A stretch of DNA of 64,000 bases. It comes from an uncultured Collinsella sp. Its GTDB lineage: Bacteria > Actinomycetota > Coriobacteriia > Coriobacteriales > Coriobacteriaceae. How positions within the stretch are numbered: the first letter of the stretch is position 1; each line of letters starts with the position of its first letter. The position numbers were made by a program, and so were the translations under genes. A model generated the notes under the pieces. That model did not search any database and was not told where the DNA came from. It worked only from the letters and a program-made list of their open reading frames with translations. Location of the stretch: the NCBI GenBank assembly GCA_900541025.1, contig UQIL01000002.1, forward strand, positions 1 to 64,000, read 5' to 3'. Positions 1 through 8,078 of the stretch are shown one piece after another.

Positions 1-55
1 CTTGCGTTTGGCGGTCAGCCGTCGGCGCGCTTACACCAACATTTCCGACGCGATC

Positions 56-175
56 CTTTCCGTCTTGCGCAGGACTGTAGAGCAGCAAACTTAAACAGCG
101 GGCGGCCCGTTTCGGGAATCTGCCCCCGCGCACAGAAGGGGATTCCTTTTGTCAAAAAGGGACAGGTTTATTTTG
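56..175 (+). repeat. Partial copy (A) of conserved-core hairpin element
   Basis: Only the right half of the element is present. Positions 56-94 match the right half of the copy near 19.35 kb almost base for base (CTTTCCGTCTTGCGCAGG, then ACTGTAGAGCAGCAAACTTA). The arm beyond it (GGGAATC, CCCCCGCGCACAGAA, GGGATTCCTTTTGT) is shared with the copy near 2.1 kb. Positions 153-175 form a perfect 23-bp inverted match with 1948-1970. The left half is missing or degenerate. No protein is encoded in it. Confidence 0.6.
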
Positions 176-274
176 GTAGGTTTTTACTGCTTGAATTTGA
201 AACATTCCGTTCGGTCAAAGCGTATCTATGGTGAGGGCCTCAGCAAGAAACATCAGCATCACCGGGAGGTGATT

Positions 275-793
275 ATGGAAGAACAAGCATTTAGACAGGC
301 GGTCGAAGATTACCGGGATGTCGTGTTTCGGATCGCATTGACGTACCTACGCGATCGTGCCGATGCCGACGATGTTGCCCAAGATGTCTTTCTTAAGTTG
401 CTCAAAAGCGATGGACACTTTGAAAGTTGGGAGCATCTTCGTCGCTGGCTTATTCGGGTCACGATCAATGAATGCAAATCGCTCTTTCGAAAGCCATGGA
501 GGCGCATAGAGGATATTGAGAACTTGGCCGATTCACTCTCGGCAGCGCAGGATGAGACCAAGGTGGTCCTGTCAGACGTTATGCGACTTCCGGAACGATT
601 CCGTGTTCCCATCGTGCTCTATTACTATCTAGGCTTTTCGACCTCAGAGATTGCCGAGTTGTTGCATGTACCAGCCGCGACCGTTCGAACGCGTTTAGCT
701 CGCGGTCGATCGAAGCTCAAATTCATCCTAGAGGAGGGCGACCGTGAAATCCAATCAAATCAAGCAGGCCTTCGAGTCCATCCAAGCCGATAG
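275..793 (+). CDS. ECF-type RNA polymerase sigma factor
   Basis: A 172-residue sigma-70 family protein of the extracytoplasmic-function type, which directs RNA polymerase to a small regulon in response to a signal sensed by its partner. Region 2 covers roughly residues 10-70 (YLRDRADADDVAQDVF). Region 4 covers roughly 105-155 with a helix-turn-helix (FSTSEIAELLHVPAATVRTR). There is no region 1 or 3, as expected for ECF factors. The start is placed at the ATG behind GGGAGGTGATT; an in-frame start at 149 would add 42 residues reading through the upstream repeat and is unlikely. The gene overlaps the next by 50 bp, so the two are translationally coupled, as sigma/anti-sigma pairs usually are. 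The regulon is not deducible. Confidence 0.85.
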   Translation: MEEQAFRQAVEDYRDVVFRIALTYLRDRADADDVAQDVFLKLLKSDGHFESWEHLRRWLIRVTINECKSLFRKPWRRIEDIENLADSLSAAQDETKVVLSDVMRLPERFRVPIVLYYYLGFSTSEIAELLHVPAATVRTRLARGRSKLKFILEEGDREIQSNQAGLRVHPSR

Positions 794-1820
794 CAATCTT
801 GCAGATCGCGTTCTTAATGCAGCTGAAGGCGAGCCGCTTCGCAAAAGGGGTCATGCTAAGCCCCTCTATGTTGCGGTTATCGGATGTCTTGCCGGAGTGT
901 TGGCGACCGGAGGGGTCGCCTACGCCGTTGTCAATTCCAGCTATTTTGCCTCAGCCTGGGGAAACCACGGCAACGGGGATTCCATTACCTGGACCAACGG
1001 CGGCTCATCGGGAACTAAATATACCTACACCAGAGAGTTTGGCGATGGCATCGCGCCCCAAAGCCTGGAGGGCACAGTCCAGAAGGTTAATCTGTCCGTC
1101 GAGGGTAACGGCTATACGCTTGATATCCATGAGATGGCAATCGACCAAAACGGCTGCGGAGCCGTGACGTTTACGTTGTCCAATCCAAATGGAGTTAACT
1201 ACTACAAGCCAGCAGCAGAGATTGGCGAACTTGTTCTCTATGGTGAAGAAGAACAGGGCATCGGCACGCCCGATATGAAGTTCGGCGAGGAATGGCCTGA
1301 CACACGCAGCACAATTGATAAGGACACATCAAGCGATACTGTCATTAATGGCACGATGTACTTTGCCGCTATGGATCGCGAGCGAGATTTGCAACATGCG
1401 GTCACCTGGAATATCCACTGGACCGAGGGTGAAGGTGAGAGTGCGAGGCGGTTTGAGGCGTCGACACCCGAGTTCAATATTGGAGCGTACGTCGATACAA
1501 AGGAACTCCGCTCCGGTGACTCGCCTCTTGAGATTAGCCCGTTTTCCATCCAGACGCACATCGATGATTTGGGCTATGAAGCAGTTGATAATAAGCTGAC
1601 CGTCAGCTACAAGGATGGATCGGAGCAGATTATCGAAGATGACGACGCAGGGGTGTTCAACTTATATTTTTCTTATGGGCGCAATAGCGGAGAGAACATC
1701 TGGGTGCCAACGAAGTTGATTGATGTCGAACAAGTGGTCTCAGTAACGCTTGAGGGCACGAGGTGCACGTCAACAGGGGAGACCGAAACAAAAGTACCCT
1801 TTACCATCGTCTATTCGTAA
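744..1820 (+). CDS. Membrane-anchored anti-sigma-like protein
   Basis: A 358-residue protein starting at a GTG inside the sigma gene, behind GAGGAGGGCGACC. About 40 cytoplasmic residues are followed by one membrane segment (residues about 41-63, YVAVIGCLAGVLATGGVAYA) and an extracytoplasmic domain of about 290 residues rich in Gly, Thr and acidic residues. This is the layout of the membrane partner of an ECF sigma factor, with the N-terminal tail holding the sigma and the outer domain acting as sensor. I see no zinc-binding HxxxCxxC anti-sigma motif, so the role is inferred from topology and from overlap with the sigma gene. A strong terminator follows. No family can be named for the outer domain with certainty. 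Confidence 0.65.
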   Translation: MKSNQIKQAFESIQADSNLADRVLNAAEGEPLRKRGHAKPLYVAVIGCLAGVLATGGVAYAVVNSSYFASAWGNHGNGDSITWTNGGSSGTKYTYTREFGDGIAPQSLEGTVQKVNLSVEGNGYTLDIHEMAIDQNGCGAVTFTLSNPNGVNYYKPAAEIGELVLYGEEEQGIGTPDMKFGEEWPDTRSTIDKDTSSDTVINGTMYFAAMDRERDLQHAVTWNIHWTEGEGESARRFEASTPEFNIGAYVDTKELRSGDSPLEISPFSIQTHIDDLGYEAVDNKLTVSYKDGSEQIIEDDDAGVFNLYFSYGRNSGENIWVPTKLIDVEQVVSVTLEGTRCTSTGETETKVPFTIVYS

Positions 1821-1825
1821 GGTCT

Positions 1826-1860
1826 GAGGCCGCTTCCTACTAGGGGAAGCGGCCTCTTTT
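1826..1860 (+). terminator. Rho-independent terminator after the sigma operon
   Basis: GAGGCCGCTTCC pairs with GGAAGCGGCCTC around a short loop and is followed by TTTT, 6 bp after the stop codon. Confidence 0.85.
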
Positions 1861-1947
1861 GCGTTAAATGGAAACGCCGCCGATTTCCATGCGTCAGATG
1901 AGAGCAGATTACCGCTGGAGCGCGACGTTTCACCAGATAAAACCGAA

Positions 1948-2138
1948 CAAAATAAACCTGTCCCTTTTTGGCGGGTAGCGTTGCCCCGCCGAGCACGTCG
2001 GATTCCCGGCCCGGGCGGCCGGCGGCTTAAGTTTGTCGCGAGTTCCGCACGAGCCGGAGAGCACTTAATGTGCTCTCCGTGCGAGTCAGGACTGTAGAGC
2101 AGCAAACTTAACCCCCGCGCCGCCCGGTCCGGGAATCC
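1948..2138 (+). repeat. Full copy (B) of conserved-core hairpin element
   Basis: The outer arms GGATTCCCGG/CCGGGAATCC, then CCGGGCGGC/GCCGCCCGG, then TTAAGTTTG/CAAACTTAA enclose a core of about 66 nt. The core holds TCGCGAGTTCCGCACG, an inner perfect hairpin GGAGAGCAC-TTAAT-GTGCTCTCC, and AGGACTGTAGAGCAG. The element fills the gap between the sigma operon terminator and the str promoter. It encodes no protein. Its 5' flank (1948-1970) is the inverted partner of 153-175. Confidence 0.7.
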
Positions 2139-2222
2139 ACCCCCGCGCACAGAAAGGGATTCCTTTTGTGTAGGCTTTGCGGAAATGTGCCAATTTTGGG
2201 ATACGCCCGGCGGCGTGGTCTG

Positions 2223-2251
2223 TTGACGGCACAGCTAACGCCACGTATCCT
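2223..2251 (+). promoter_or_regulatory. Predicted promoter of the str operon
   Basis: TTGACG and TATCCT are separated by exactly 17 bp, about 95 bp before rpsL. A short leader hairpin (AGGGG/CCCCT) lies at about 2272-2289. Confidence 0.55.
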
Positions 2252-2344
2252 ATCGAACTGCGTGTTTCGTAGGGGGATGCTGACCCCTCGATTCAAGCCG
2301 TTGCACTTTACAGAAAGCTGGAATCATTCGAGAAGGAGTACGCT

Positions 2345-2722
2345 TTGCCTACTATTAACCAGCTGGTTCGCCAGGGCCGTCGTTCCGTGCCCAAGAAGTC
2401 CAAGAACGCTGCTCTGCAGCACAACTCCCAGAAGCGCGGCGTGTGCACCCGCGTCTTCACCACGAGCCCCAAGAAGCCGAACTCGGCTCTTCGTAAGGTT
2501 GCCCGTGTTCGCCTTGTCAACGGCATCGAAGTTACTGCTTACATCCCGGGTGAGGGCCACAACCTGCAGGAGCACTCCATCGTGCTCGTCCGCGGCGGTC
2601 GTGTCCGTGACCTCCCTGGTGTCCGTTATCACGTCATCCGTGGCGCCTACGACGCTGCTCCGGTCCAGAACCGTATGCAGGCCCGTTCCAAGTACGGTGC
2701 TAAGCGCCCCAAGGCCAAATAA
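2345..2722 (+). CDS. rpsL: 30S ribosomal protein S12
   Basis: S12 sits at the decoding centre of the small subunit and helps monitor codon-anticodon pairing. The 125 residues match the family along their whole length (PTINQLVRQGR, KRGVCTRVFTTSPKKPNSAL, EGHNLQEHS). The start is a TTG behind AAGGAG; there is no in-frame ATG nearby. Lys43 and Lys44 are the wild-type residues. Position 88, a lysine in E. coli and mycobacteria (GGRVKDLPG), is arginine here (GGRVRDLPG), a substitution linked to streptomycin resistance in other species. First gene of the str operon. Confidence 0.97.
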   Translation: MPTINQLVRQGRRSVPKKSKNAALQHNSQKRGVCTRVFTTSPKKPNSALRKVARVRLVNGIEVTAYIPGEGHNLQEHSIVLVRGGRVRDLPGVRYHVIRGAYDAAPVQNRMQARSKYGAKRPKAK

Positions 2723-2795
2723 GCCAGATAACGTTTTGATACTTTCGCCGTGTGCCGCCTAAGCGCCGCACGGTAGACACTTAAGGAGATTTCAC

Positions 2796-3269
2796 ATGCC
2801 GCGTCGTGCAGCAGCTAATCGTCGTGAGGTTCAGCCTGACGCCGTTTACAACAACCGCCTGGTGACTCAGCTCATCAACAAGGTCCTTCTTGACGGCAAG
2901 AAGGCCACCGCTGAGCGCATCGTTTACACCGCTTTCGAGATCGTTGCCGAGAAGTCTGAGGGTGGCGACGCTCTCGCTACCTTCAAGAAGGCTATGGACA
3001 ACGTCAAGCCCACGCTCGAGGTTAAGCCCAAGCGTGTCGGTGGCGCTACCTATCAGGTCCCGATGGAGGTCAACTCCCGTCGTTCCACCGCTCTGGGTAT
3101 CCGCTGGATCGTCAACTTCTCCCGCGCTCGCAAGGAGAAGACCATGGCCGAGCGTCTCGCCAACGAGATCCTCGACGCTTCCAACGGCCTGGGCGCTTCC
3201 GTCAAGAAGCGTGAGGACGTCTTCAAGATGGCCGAGGCCAACCGCGCGTTCTCTCACTATCGTTGGTAA
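2796..3269 (+). CDS. rpsG: 30S ribosomal protein S7
   Basis: S7 nucleates assembly of the 30S head by binding the 3' major domain of 16S rRNA and contacts E-site tRNA. At 157 residues it has the usual bacterial length and carries the typical PRR start, the QVPMEV segment and the C-terminal AFSHYRW ending. It lies 73 bp after rpsL with a clear AAGGAG site. Second gene of the str operon; in other bacteria it is the usual target of autogenous control of this operon. Confidence 0.97.
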   Translation: MPRRAAANRREVQPDAVYNNRLVTQLINKVLLDGKKATAERIVYTAFEIVAEKSEGGDALATFKKAMDNVKPTLEVKPKRVGGATYQVPMEVNSRRSTALGIRWIVNFSRARKEKTMAERLANEILDASNGLGASVKKREDVFKMAEANRAFSHYRW

Positions 3270-3288
3270 GTTAAGGTAAGGAACTAAC

Positions 3289-5388
3289 ATGGCTAAGCCT
3301 AAGTACAAGCTTTCCGATACCCGTAACATCGGCATCATGGCCCACATCGATGCCGGTAAGACCACCACGACCGAGCGTATTCTTTACTACACCGGTAAGA
3401 CCCACAAGATCGGTGAGGTTCATGAGGGCGCTGCCACCATGGACTGGATGGTTCAGGAGCAGGAGCGCGGCGTAACCATTACCTCCGCTGCTACCACGTG
3501 CTTCTGGAACAAGGACGGTAAGGACTACCGCATCCAGATCATCGACACCCCGGGCCACGTTGACTTCACCGCCGAGGTCGAGCGCTGCCTGCGCGTCCTC
3601 GATGGCGCTGTCGCCGTCTTCGACGCCGTTGCCGGCGTTCAGCCCCAGTCTGAGACCGTTTGGCGTCAGGCTTCTACCTTCAACGTCCCCCGCATCGCCT
3701 TCATCAATAAGTATGACCGCGTGGGCGCTGACTTCTTCAACGCTATCGAGACCATGAAGGATCGTCTCGACGCTAACGCCGTGGCCGCTCAGGTCCCGAT
3801 GGGCGCCGAGGACAACTTCTGGGGCGTCATCGACCTGGTCACCATGACTGCATGGGACTTCAAGGCCGACGAGAAGGGTATGACCTACCCCGAGCCGATG
3901 GACGAGATCCCGGCTGAGTTCGCCGACATCGCTGCCACCAAGCGCGAGGAGCTCCTTGACGCTGCTGCCAGCTTTGACGACGAGCTCATGGAGAAGATCC
4001 TCATGGAGGAGGACTTCACCGTCGAGGAGCTTAAGGCCGCTCTGCGCAAGGGCGTTCTGGCCAACGAGCTCAACCTCGTCTTCGTGGGCTCCGCCTACAA
4101 GAACAAGGGCGTTCAGGAGCTGCTCGACGCTGTCGTCGACTACCTGCCCAGCCCGCTCGACGTTGAGGCCGTCACCGGTACCGATCCGGACACCGGCGAG
4201 GAGATCCAGCGTCATCCTTCCTTCGACGAGCCCTTCTCCGGCCTGGTCTTCAAGATCATGACCGACCCGTTCGTCGGTAAGCTCACCTACGTCCGCGTTT
4301 ACTCCGGCCGCGCCGAGTCCGGCTCCTACGTTGTCAACGCTTCCAACGGTCAGCGCGAGCGCCTCGGCCGCATCCTCGAGATGAACGCCGCCGAGCGTAT
4401 CGACCGTGACGACGCTGCCGCCGGCGACATCGTCGCTTGCGTCGGCTTCAAGAACTCCACCACCGGCGACACCCTGTGCGCCGAGGGCAAGGAGATCGTC
4501 CTCGAGAAGATCGAGTTCGCTAAGCCCGTTATCGACGTTGCCATCGAGCCCAAGACCAAGGCCGAGCAGGACAAGATGTCCCTGGCTCTGACCAAGCTCG
4601 CCGAGGAGGACCCGACCTTCCAGGTGTCCACCAACCACGAGACCGGCCAGACCATCATCGCCGGCATGGGCGAGCTGCACCTCGAGATCATCGTCGACCG
4701 TCTGCTCCGTGAGTTCAAGGTTGACGCTAACGTTGGTAAGCCCCAGGTTGCCTACCGCGAGACCGCTGGTCACGACGTCGAGAAGGCTGAGGGCAAGTTC
4801 GTCCGTCAGTCCGGCGGTCGCGGTCAGTACGGCCATGCCGTCATCAAGCTCGAGAAGATGGAGGAGGGCTTCGGCTACGAGTTCGTCAACGCTATCGTCG
4901 GCGGCGTCGTGCCCAAGGAGTACATCCCGTCCATCGACAAGGGCATCCAGGAGGCCCTGAACACCGGTGTTATCGCCGGCTTCCCGGTCCTCGACGTCAA
5001 GGTCACCCTGTTCGACGGTTCTTACCACGAGGTCGACTCCTCCGAGGCCGCCTTCAAGATCGCCGGTTCCATGGCTATCAAGGACGCCCTCAAGAAGTCC
5101 GATCCGCAGCTGCTCGAGCCGATCATGGCTGTCGAGGTCGAGACCCCCGAGCAGTACATGGGCGACGTTATGGGCAACCTCTCCGGTCGCCGCGGCAAGA
5201 TCGAGGGCATGGAGGATCGCAAGAACAGTAAGCTCATCCGTGCCAAGGTGCCGCTGGGCGAGATGTTCGGTTACGCTACCGACCTTCGCTCCCAGACCCA
5301 GGGCCGTGCATCCTACACGATGCAGTTCGACTCTTATGAGCCTGCGCCCAAGTCCATCGTGGACGAGGTCATGAGCAAGAACGCCTAA
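3289..5388 (+). CDS. fusA: Translation elongation factor G
   Basis: A 699-residue GTPase that drives translocation of tRNA and mRNA after peptide bond formation. The G domain shows the P-loop (AHIDAGKTTTTE), the switch region (RGVTITSAATT), DTPGHVDF and NKYD. Domains II-V follow, with the C-terminal GRRG and LRSQTQGRASY motifs. It is 19 bp after rpsG. Codon use is strongly biased to C-ending codons, as expected for a highly expressed gene. The gene that usually follows, tuf, is absent; rpsJ comes next. Confidence 0.98.
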   Translation: MAKPKYKLSDTRNIGIMAHIDAGKTTTTERILYYTGKTHKIGEVHEGAATMDWMVQEQERGVTITSAATTCFWNKDGKDYRIQIIDTPGHVDFTAEVERCLRVLDGAVAVFDAVAGVQPQSETVWRQASTFNVPRIAFINKYDRVGADFFNAIETMKDRLDANAVAAQVPMGAEDNFWGVIDLVTMTAWDFKADEKGMTYPEPMDEIPAEFADIAATKREELLDAAASFDDELMEKILMEEDFTVEELKAALRKGVLANELNLVFVGSAYKNKGVQELLDAVVDYLPSPLDVEAVTGTDPDTGEEIQRHPSFDEPFSGLVFKIMTDPFVGKLTYVRVYSGRAESGSYVVNASNGQRERLGRILEMNAAERIDRDDAAAGDIVACVGFKNSTTGDTLCAEGKEIVLEKIEFAKPVIDVAIEPKTKAEQDKMSLALTKLAEEDPTFQVSTNHETGQTIIAGMGELHLEIIVDRLLREFKVDANVGKPQVAYRETAGHDVEKAEGKFVRQSGGRGQYGHAVIKLEKMEEGFGYEFVNAIVGGVVPKEYIPSIDKGIQEALNTGVIAGFPVLDVKVTLFDGSYHEVDSSEAAFKIAGSMAIKDALKKSDPQLLEPIMAVEVETPEQYMGDVMGNLSGRRGKIEGMEDRKNSKLIRAKVPLGEMFGYATDLRSQTQGRASYTMQFDSYEPAPKSIVDEVMSKNA

Positions 5389-5449
5389 GTTCGAGCTCCC
5401 TGTTACGTAATCCTGCGAGAACATCTCTCGCACTCTTTGGAGGTTTAAG

Positions 5450-5758
5450 TTGGCTACCCAGAAGATCCGCATTCGCCTCAAGGGCTATGATCACGAGGTC
5501 GTCGATCAGTCCGCGAAGCTCATCGTCGAGACCGCTCAGAAGACCGGCGCTCGCGTTTCCGGTCCTGTCCCCCTGCCCACCGAGCGCAACCTGTACACGG
5601 TTATCCGCTCGCCGCACGTGAACAAGGACTCCCGTGAGCAGTTCGAGATGCGCACCCACAAGCGCCTCATCGACATCCTCGACCCCACCTCGGGCACCGT
5701 TGATTCGCTCATGCGTCTCGACCTCCCCGCTGGCGTCGACATCGACATCAAGCTCTAA
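5450..5758 (+). CDS. rpsJ: 30S ribosomal protein S10
   Basis: S10 is a 30S head protein that also serves as NusE in transcription antitermination. The 102 residues match the family (KIRIRLKGYDHEVVDQSA, HVNKDSREQFEMRTHKRLID). The start is a TTG behind GGAGG. The gene is last in the str operon and is closed by a strong terminator. It is therefore separated by about 14 kb from rplC and the rest of the S10 block, which it normally heads. Confidence 0.97.
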   Translation: MATQKIRIRLKGYDHEVVDQSAKLIVETAQKTGARVSGPVPLPTERNLYTVIRSPHVNKDSREQFEMRTHKRLIDILDPTSGTVDSLMRLDLPAGVDIDIKL

Positions 5759-5780
5759 GCGATATCGCTCATAGCTTAAA

Positions 5781-5820
5781 GGGCCCCGCTGCCGTTACGG
5801 TAGCGGGGCCCTTTTGTTTT
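5781..5820 (+). terminator. Terminator after rpsJ (convergent with birA)
   Basis: GGGCCCCGCT pairs with AGCGGGGCCC and is followed by TTTTGTTTT. It lies between two convergent genes and can serve both strands. Confidence 0.9.
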
Positions 5821-5874
5821 GAGTTTAGATTTTGGGATAGCGAATTCGTCTGCCGAGCCGACGGCTGCGGCGCC

Positions 5875-6651
5875 CTATTCGCTCAGGGGGCGCAAGGATG
5901 CTTCTTCGAAGTGGAAGACGCACAAGCCGCTCTCGGTCTCAATGCATGCGCGGCCGCAATCGTCGACCGTTCTAAATATGCCTCGTGCCAGCTCGTCTCC
6001 AGCGGGGGAGCGGGCGATAACGTGCTCCCCGATCCAATTGAGGTGAGCGACATATTCGCCGTGGACGGGCGCGAGCGGACCGGCGTCTTCGTCCTTGGCG
6101 TTGAGGCGCTCTGCCCAGGCATCTACAGCGTCTATAACTGCGTGATAGACCTCATCGAGGAGCATGTCGACGGCGGGAACGCTCTCGTTGAGGTCCGAGA
6201 GGCCAATTGCCGCCAGGCCGCCATCGGGCACCTCTTGGGGCGTGTAGTTTACGTTGACACCAATGCCGCAGACGGCGAAAGGTTTGCCTTCGTTATCGCG
6301 TGCGGCCTCGACCAGAATGCCGCCGAGTTTGCGTCCTCGCGCGACCAGGTCGTTGGGCCATTTGAGGCCAATCTCGTTTGCAAGACCCTGCTTTTCGAGT
6401 GCTTCGAGCACTGCTAGGCCGCTGACGGCGGCAAGACCAGAGTACTTTGCGGGATTAACGCATGGACGCAGGACAATCGAAAGCAATAGGTTGCCGGCGG
6501 TTGAATCCCACTTGTGGCCGCGCCGGCCGCGTCCTGCCGTTTGCGCGCGGGCGGCAAGTCCTGTGCCGTGCGGCGCACCCTGTTTTCCTGCCTCGAGCAG
6601 GTCATCGTTGGTCGATCCGGTTACGTCGACAATCGTTAATTGGGCATCCAT
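5875..6651 (-). CDS. birA: Biotin--[acetyl-CoA-carboxylase] ligase
   Basis: This enzyme makes biotinyl-AMP and transfers biotin to the carrier lysine of AccB, which is encoded in the divergent operon. The 258-residue product has the catalytic-domain motifs (TGSTNDDL, AGRGRRGHKW, LKWPNDL, KLGGILVE, GIGVNVN) and a small C-terminal domain. There is no N-terminal winged helix, so it is a monofunctional ligase and not a DNA-binding repressor. The start is placed at the ATG behind AAGGAGG; an in-frame GTG/ATG further upstream would add 27 residues of poor quality. The position opposite the FAS operon fits a supply role for acetyl-CoA carboxylase. Confidence 0.93.
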   Translation of the reverse strand: MDAQLTIVDVTGSTNDDLLEAGKQGAPHGTGLAARAQTAGRGRRGHKWDSTAGNLLLSIVLRPCVNPAKYSGLAAVSGLAVLEALEKQGLANEIGLKWPNDLVARGRKLGGILVEAARDNEGKPFAVCGIGVNVNYTPQEVPDGGLAAIGLSDLNESVPAVDMLLDEVYHAVIDAVDAWAERLNAKDEDAGPLAPVHGEYVAHLNWIGEHVIARSPAGDELARGIFRTVDDCGRACIETESGLCVFHFEEASLRPLSE

Positions 6652-6746
6652 AGCGGCTGCTACCTCCTTATTGAATAAGTGAATGACGCAATGGTGTCGA
6701 GAGATAGACACAATGTGAAGCCTTTGTCGCATTTGGACAATTTAAT

Positions 6747-6810
6747 GTTAACACGTCAACAAAGACTGAAATGCGCTATCCTCTCTTGGTCGATGTAAAC
6801 ACGTCAACAA
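6747..6810 (+). promoter_or_regulatory. Pair of 16-bp direct repeats in the birA-fabH intergenic region
   Basis: GTTAACACGTCAACAA (6747-6762) and GTAAACACGTCAACAA (6795-6810) differ at one base and start 48 bp apart. They lie between divergent birA and the FAS operon and are candidate operators for fatty-acid control. No fabT- or fapR-like regulator gene is present next to them, so the protein that binds is unknown. Confidence 0.5.
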
Positions 6811-6827
6811 CTCAAAGGAGGTTAGTG

Positions 6828-7787
6828 ATGGGTTTCACGATTCTTGGAACAGGCTCGGCGCTTCCTGCGCGCAGCGTTTCCAATGACGAGCTGTCCGAGT
6901 TCCTCGATACCTCGGATGAGTGGATTTTTACCCGCACCGGTATCAAGAGCCGCCACGTCTGCACCACTGAGTCACTCGACGACCTTGCCGTAGCGGCGAG
7001 CGAGCGGGCACTCCAGGTATCCGGAATCGACGCGAGCCAGCTGGATCTGATCGTCTGCTCGACGACGACGGGTGACCACCTTGTTCCCGCTGAGGCGTGT
7101 GCCGTTGCTGAGCGCCTGGGTGCCACATGTCCTGCCTTCGACGTTTCGGCGGCTTGTGCCGGCTTCGTTTTTGCGCTCGATGTCGCCGAGGGCTATATTG
7201 CCCGCGGTCGCGCCAGGCACGTGCTGGTCGTTGCCGCCGAGCAGATGACGCGCGCGCTCGATTGGACCGACCGTGCCACGTGCGTGCTCTTTGGCGATGG
7301 CGCGGGTGCTGCGGTCATAGAGGCTGGGGGAGAGAATCCCCTTGCCGTTGAGCTTTCGACGGCGCCCGACGTCGAGACGTTGCGCGTTCCCGGTCTGGTC
7401 GGCACCTCGCCGTTTAAGGCCTCCGCAGAAAGCGAGAGTGTGCTGTCCATGAATGGCCGCCGCGTGTTCAAGTTCGGCGTCAACGCCATCTGCGACACGG
7501 TCCATATGCTTGCGAGCGATGCGGGCATTTCGGTCGAAGACATCGATCATTTTGTATTCCATCAGGCTAACGAACGAATCCTGAGTCAGGCGGTCAAGCG
7601 CCTCGGCGTGCCAGACGAGCGCGTGGTTCGAACGCTGCGCGAGACCGGCAACATTTCGAGCGCATGCATTCCGCTTGCCCTCGACCGGCTGGCAAACGCC
7701 GGTGCACTTCACACAGGCGACACTATCGCCCTCGTTGGATTTGGCGCCGGCCTGGATATAGGTGGCTATCTACTTCGCTGGAAGTAG
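6828..7787 (+). CDS. fabH: Beta-ketoacyl-ACP synthase III
   Basis: KAS III starts fatty acid synthesis by condensing an acyl-CoA with malonyl-ACP. The 319-residue product has the Cys-His-Asn triad at about C110 (SAACAGF), H245 (FVFHQANERI) and N275 (ETGNISSA), plus the thiolase-fold GDGAGA segment. The start is the ATG 6 bp after AAAGGAGG. It is the first gene of a ten-gene operon whose order matches the Firmicutes fab operon. Substrate preference (acetyl versus branched) cannot be told from sequence alone. Confidence 0.96.
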   Translation: MGFTILGTGSALPARSVSNDELSEFLDTSDEWIFTRTGIKSRHVCTTESLDDLAVAASERALQVSGIDASQLDLIVCSTTTGDHLVPAEACAVAERLGATCPAFDVSAACAGFVFALDVAEGYIARGRARHVLVVAAEQMTRALDWTDRATCVLFGDGAGAAVIEAGGENPLAVELSTAPDVETLRVPGLVGTSPFKASAESESVLSMNGRRVFKFGVNAICDTVHMLASDAGISVEDIDHFVFHQANERILSQAVKRLGVPDERVVRTLRETGNISSACIPLALDRLANAGALHTGDTIALVGFGAGLDIGGYLLRWK

Positions 7788-7839
7788 TCGCACATAGGAA
7801 ATAAAAACGCCCCTAGGGCACAAACAAAGGAGAACTACC

Positions 7840-8076
7840 ATGGCAGATCAGAAGACCTTCGAGCGCGTTTGCGACGTTATCCGCGAGACCGCTGGCCTTG
7901 ACGACGTCGAGATGAAGCCCGAGTCCACGCTCGAGGAGATTGGCCTCGACAGTCTGGGCACCGTCGAGATCCTCGTCGCCGTCGAGGACGAGTTTGGCAT
8001 CCAGCTCGATACCGAGGAGAACCCCAAGACGGTCGGCGAGTTCGTCGATACGGTCGAGGCGGCATTGGAGAAGTAG
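7840..8076 (+). CDS. acpP: Acyl carrier protein
   Basis: A 78-residue acidic protein that carries growing acyl chains on a phosphopantetheine arm. The attachment site is Ser38 in GLDSLGTVE. Helix-loop-helix length and charge are typical of the family. AAAGGAG precedes the ATG. The stop overlaps or abuts the start of fabK, so the two are coupled. Confidence 0.96.
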   Translation: MADQKTFERVCDVIRETAGLDDVEMKPESTLEEIGLDSLGTVEILVAVEDEFGIQLDTEENPKTVGEFVDTVEAALEK

Positions 8077-8078
8077 TG

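Noticed and set aside
2255..2275. Second LexA box upstream of rpsL (CGAAC..GTTTCG)
   Set aside because: The half-sites are separated by 6 bp instead of 4, and a ribosomal operon is not an expected SOS target.
3271..5481. A 736-codon open frame on the minus strand opposite fusA, and similar long antisense frames opposite the U32, ygfK and xdhD genes
   Set aside because: They mirror highly biased GC-rich coding strands and encode low-complexity Val/Leu/Gly/Asp- or Ala/Arg/His-rich products with no motifs; the sense proteins are certain.
5875..6732. BirA as a bifunctional biotin operon repressor
   Set aside because: No helix-turn-helix domain precedes the ligase motifs; the extra N-terminal codons lack a good start and coding character.
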